From Salpingoeca rosetta (Eukaryota; Opisthokonta; Choanoflagellata; Craspedida; Salpingoecidae), in NCBI RefSeq assembly GCF_000188695.1, contig NW_004457740.1, positions 2,514,351 through 2,555,536 of the forward strand: a stretch of 41,186 bases of DNA. Reading direction: 5' to 3'. A program made the translations under genes and the position numbers. Shown one piece after another: positions 38,620 through 41,186 of this stretch (its first letter is position 1; the number at the start of each line of letters is the position of its first letter). The notes beneath the pieces are model-generated. The model was not told where the DNA came from. It saw nothing but the letters and a program-made list of their open reading frames with translations, and did not search any database.

Positions 38620-39556
38620 GCGCGAAAGCAAATTTGCATTCTACAATCACAACGTCCGTGCGAACAGCGTCTGACCTTGTCTGGACTCGCCAGGTGCAAG
38701 CTGAAGATCACAAAAGAGGATGACAGGCACAGATGCGAATACGACCATGCCCTTGGCCTCTGCCGACAGACCGAAAACATGCACACAAGGCAAGGGAGAG
38801 AGGGGGGGGAGACAAGCATGTGAGGGGAAGCCGTAGCGTTCAACTGCACTGACGTGCGCACTGCACAAACACGGACGTGTGCGCAAGGCTCAGGCCTCCA
38901 GAAAAGGATACACAGAACAGCACACGACACGACCTCCTCTTCATCAGTTCTCGTCATCAGCAGATGCACAGCCGCACGCACGTACGTGATGCTGGGGTGA
39001 AGCTGTAGGATGTAGTTGGTGTCTCTGTCTTGTGCATGTCCACACGGCTTGGATTGCCGGCCATTTGACACACGACTTGGATAATGGCGCATGCAATCGC
39101 TTCGGTGCCTTCAACAACGTGTCTGGAGCCGCCACTCCCTGTGGCGGCACCGTGGCCTGTGGCGTGTCCATTGATCATGCCCGCTGACGGCCTTGCGCTC
39201 AATGTCCCTCCCGGCGCGGTGCCATTTGCATGGCCCGCTGTTGCAGCGTGGGCATCCCGCTCAAAGTGCACTGGCCGATATCCGCTCACAACGCGCGCGG
39301 CATTGCCGCTCTGACTGCTGGTGTCTGAAGCCGCTGTTGGTCCTGATAATGCCGTGGTCGTGTTCGTGACTGAGGATGCTGCTGTGCTCGCCGTGCCATG
39401 AAAGCTGCTTGTCTGCTGCCCACCGCTGGCCTGGTGGCCCGTGTCTGCCGTTGCCGTCCCTGCTGCCTTTGTCGTGTTTCGGATGATGCTTCGCAGCCTC
39501 ACCGTCTCGCCCGTCAACACAACGGGCTCCGCCACCGTCACACTCCACTCCAACAT
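36457..39556 (-). CDS. RGP1: RGP1, subunit of the Ric1-Rgp1 Rab6 exchange factor (9 exons)
   Basis: Exons 39556-38986, 38759-38676, 38512-38439, 38246-38171, 37956-37842, 37651-37566, 37392-37262, 37100-36914 and 36740-36457 are GT-AG with matching phases and give 535 residues. Arrestin-like beta segments match RGP1: VVLTGETVRLRSIIRNTT; AIIQVVCQMAGN; VPVILFCDLQLAPGESRQ; APPTYKGDSISYIYR; YAHLPIKVLAVP; RLRNSKGAQIAGVSLSKLSY then RLGETVELTVSLEE; VGLPIPLVSH; and the end WTTALEVLPANPINIPF. Known role: with RIC1 it activates Rab6/Ypt6 at the Golgi for endosome-to-Golgi retrieval. Relative to human RGP1 (about 390 residues) it has a Thr/Ser/Gly/Ala-rich insertion of about 110 residues in exon 1 and a Ser/Ala/Pro-rich insertion of about 55 in exon 9. 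Confidence 0.88.
38083..38135. repeat. 17-base minisatellite in RGP1 intron 4
   Basis: Three copies of a GACAGACAAAGACAGT-like unit, followed by a run of 11-12 A. Confidence 0.85.
38372..38411. repeat. (GA)n tract in RGP1 intron 3
   Basis: AGAGAG repeat of about 40 bases with two CT interruptions. In the RGP1 RNA it forms a (CU)n pyrimidine tract well upstream of the exon 4 acceptor. Confidence 0.85.
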
Positions 39557-39889
39557 GCTGGTGAGGTGTAGTTGTGAGTGTGACCTGCTGGGTGCTGGGA
39601 TGTGTGGTGTTGGCTGTTGGTGGTGGTGGTCGAGTTAGTTGAGGTGGTTGTAGAGAAGTTGTGAATGATCATCAGCAAATTTCGACGAAACGGCAAACAC
39701 AGCAACAACAACGCTTCCACCACACAACAACGGCCACCAGCCAGCCTGCTTGTCGCTCGACTTGACCGTGTGTGTGTGTGTGTGTGTTGTCTCGATCAAC
39801 ACCGCACAGTAGAGCCGGAGACAAGTGCAGAGCGGGCGCAAGGGGAGAGCGAGTGTGTGAGAGTGAGTGAGTGTGTGAGTGAGCTGGTC
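39557..39889. promoter_or_regulatory. Shared bidirectional promoter, RGP1 / acidic protein
   Basis: The 333 bases between the divergent start codons of RGP1 and the right-edge gene. It is mixed-composition DNA with GGTTGTGTTG-like stretches near RGP1 and a 17-base GT run at 39769-39787, then GTGAGTGA repeats (39851-39884) in the probable 5' UTR of the right-hand gene. No TATA box is evident. Confidence 0.5.
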
Positions 39890-41186
39890 ATGGCTGACCT
39901 ACCCGACTTGGATCTGCCATCCCTCTCTGATGATGACGACACTGTGCGTGTGTATGTGTGTGTGTGTGTGGCTGTGTGTCTGCGTGTGTGGCTGTGTGTC
40001 TGCGTGTGTGTCTGCGTGTGTGTGCGTGTGTCTGCGTGTGTGTCTGCGTGTGTGTGCGTGTGTCTGCGTGTGTGTTTGTGTGTGTCTGTGTGCATTCGTC
40101 TATACGTATGCCTATGTGTGTGCGAGATCTTGTTTGGTGTAGATGAATCTGGGACGAATACATACACACGAAACACACAACTTGCCTGCACCCCTCATTG
40201 TTGGTGCTCACCAAGCTTGCTACCCCTTTTCACCTCCCTTCCGCTTGCTGCTTGGTTGACAAACCTGCCACTTCTCTCTTCAGGTCTCCACTGCCAGCAG
40301 CGCTGCTGACATTGGCATCTTCTCTCGCACCGATGCTTGGACCGTCAGCTTAAACAGCGATGATGAGGCCCACCCGAGCTTGCCCAGCCTGCTTGCTGAT
40401 GGCGACGACAACGACGATGACCGCAACCTCACTCTCGATGACGATATTGATGATGATGAAGAAGAAGAGCCTTGGGCGCGACTATCCAGACCTCGTGCTG
40501 CGAACATGGACGTTCAAGTCCAGGTGCAACACCACACGGTCAGTACTGCAGCAGAGACAACCGCGGTGACCGAGCTTCGGGCGGCGGCGCTCACCAACGC
40601 AGTACCAGCGCCACCGTCTCAGCAGGCGCCGAGTCACCAAGCTCACCCATCCAGCCGTGAACTCCTTGGTACCCATGGCCAAACAAAGCTGCAGGAGGAG
40701 AAGGTGGCCGCCGAAACGCCAGCAACACCCTCCACACCGACTTCGTGGCAAGAACACCAGCAACCGGGCCACCGTCGCCCATCGCTCCTGCTGTCACCTG
40801 GCAAATCAGCCACAGATATGGCGCTGGAGGCTTTTCTTCGCAGCAGTGAACCCAGGACCACCACTTCCCCGCCGCTACCCAGCCTCGACACCACCACTAC
40901 CCAGCACAACACGCAGTCTCCCGGCCAGAGCCACCCGCACGCTGCGGCAGACACGCCCGTGCCGACACAGGCGCTGTTTGCAGTCCACCTCGAAATGCCC
41001 AAGGAGCTCGACAGCATCCTGCCCCATGGGGCTGACGAAGTGCAACAACGGCTGCAGGACACCCGGTCTGTGCCTACAAGCACAACAGCTGCTGCCCACA
41101 GGAGCACACGTGCTTCCACTGCCAGCACCTCATCAGCACGCCCCGGCCACCGTCGACCTGAAAAGAGGCGGGTGCGATTTGAGGGT
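39890..41186 (+). CDS. Acidic, low-complexity protein of unknown family, 5' part (cut by window edge)
   Basis: Exon 1 is 39890-39943 and exon 2 is 40284 to the edge (donor GTGCGT, acceptor TCTTCAG, phase 0), giving 319 residues so far with no stop. The start reads [18 protein letters not shown]; exon 2 continues with [29 protein letters not shown] and then long Ser/Thr/Pro/Gln/His-rich, probably disordered sequence. A short denser segment follows near the end ([20 protein letters not shown]). The last visible residues are KRRVRFEG, which fits the RVxF docking motif for protein phosphatase 1. I do not recognise the family; folded domains may lie beyond the edge. The RVxF reading is a short-motif inference. 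Confidence 0.65.
39944..40110. repeat. TG-rich minisatellite in intron 1 of the right-edge gene
   Basis: Interleaved GTGTGTCTGC and GTGTGTGC units repeat from the donor onward, starting at the GTGCGT splice site itself. Confidence 0.8.

Overview
The window is eukaryotic nuclear DNA. Coding exons are GC-rich and joined by consistent GT-AG introns, many of them filled with (TG)n/(CA)n. Start codons often sit in Kozak-like contexts, and a 987-base run of N interrupts the left part. The gene set (a KLHDC2-type kelch protein, midasin, an SGF11/ATXN7L3-type SAGA subunit, LAS1 with an animal-like C-terminal tail, RGP1) and the gene architecture suggest a unicellular relative of animals, most likely a choanoflagellate. 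That assignment is inference from family content, not a match I could run.

Layout, left to right: (1) a single-exon KLHDC2-like kelch gene on the minus strand, 327-2051; (2) a giant midasin (MDN1/REA1) gene on the minus strand, start codon at 28297, 20 exons rebuilt in frame down to 3782, with its last short exon probably lost in the N gap at 2700-3686; (3) a small basic protein of unknown family on the plus strand, 28511-29505, three exons; (4) SGF11/ATXN7L3-like on the minus strand, 30360-31933, five exons; (5) LAS1 on the plus strand, 32302-35986, twelve exons; (6) RGP1 on the minus strand, 36457-39556, nine exons; (7) the 5' part of an acidic, low-complexity protein of unknown family on the plus strand, from 39890 to the right edge. 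Every exon junction quoted was checked by hand for GT-AG ends and preserved phase. None is confirmed by transcripts.

From 28.3 kb on, genes alternate strand and form three head-to-head pairs with start codons 213-368 bases apart: MDN1/unknown, SGF11/LAS1 and RGP1/unknown. MDN1 and LAS1 act at neighbouring steps of pre-60S ribosome maturation. In other eukaryotes both work with the Rix1/PELP1-TEX10-WDR18 assembly, so finding them within 4 kb (start to start) is notable. The other recognised genes belong to chromatin (SAGA deubiquitinase module), Golgi traffic (Ric1-Rgp1 GEF for Rab6) and protein quality control (CUL2 E3 receptor).

The most unusual structures are a roughly 250-residue polyQ plus lysine-rich insertion in the helix-2 hairpin of midasin AAA4, a phase-symmetric exon that encodes exactly the autoinhibitory AAA2 helix-2 insert, and long complementary TG and CA tracts in the introns on both sides of single small exons.
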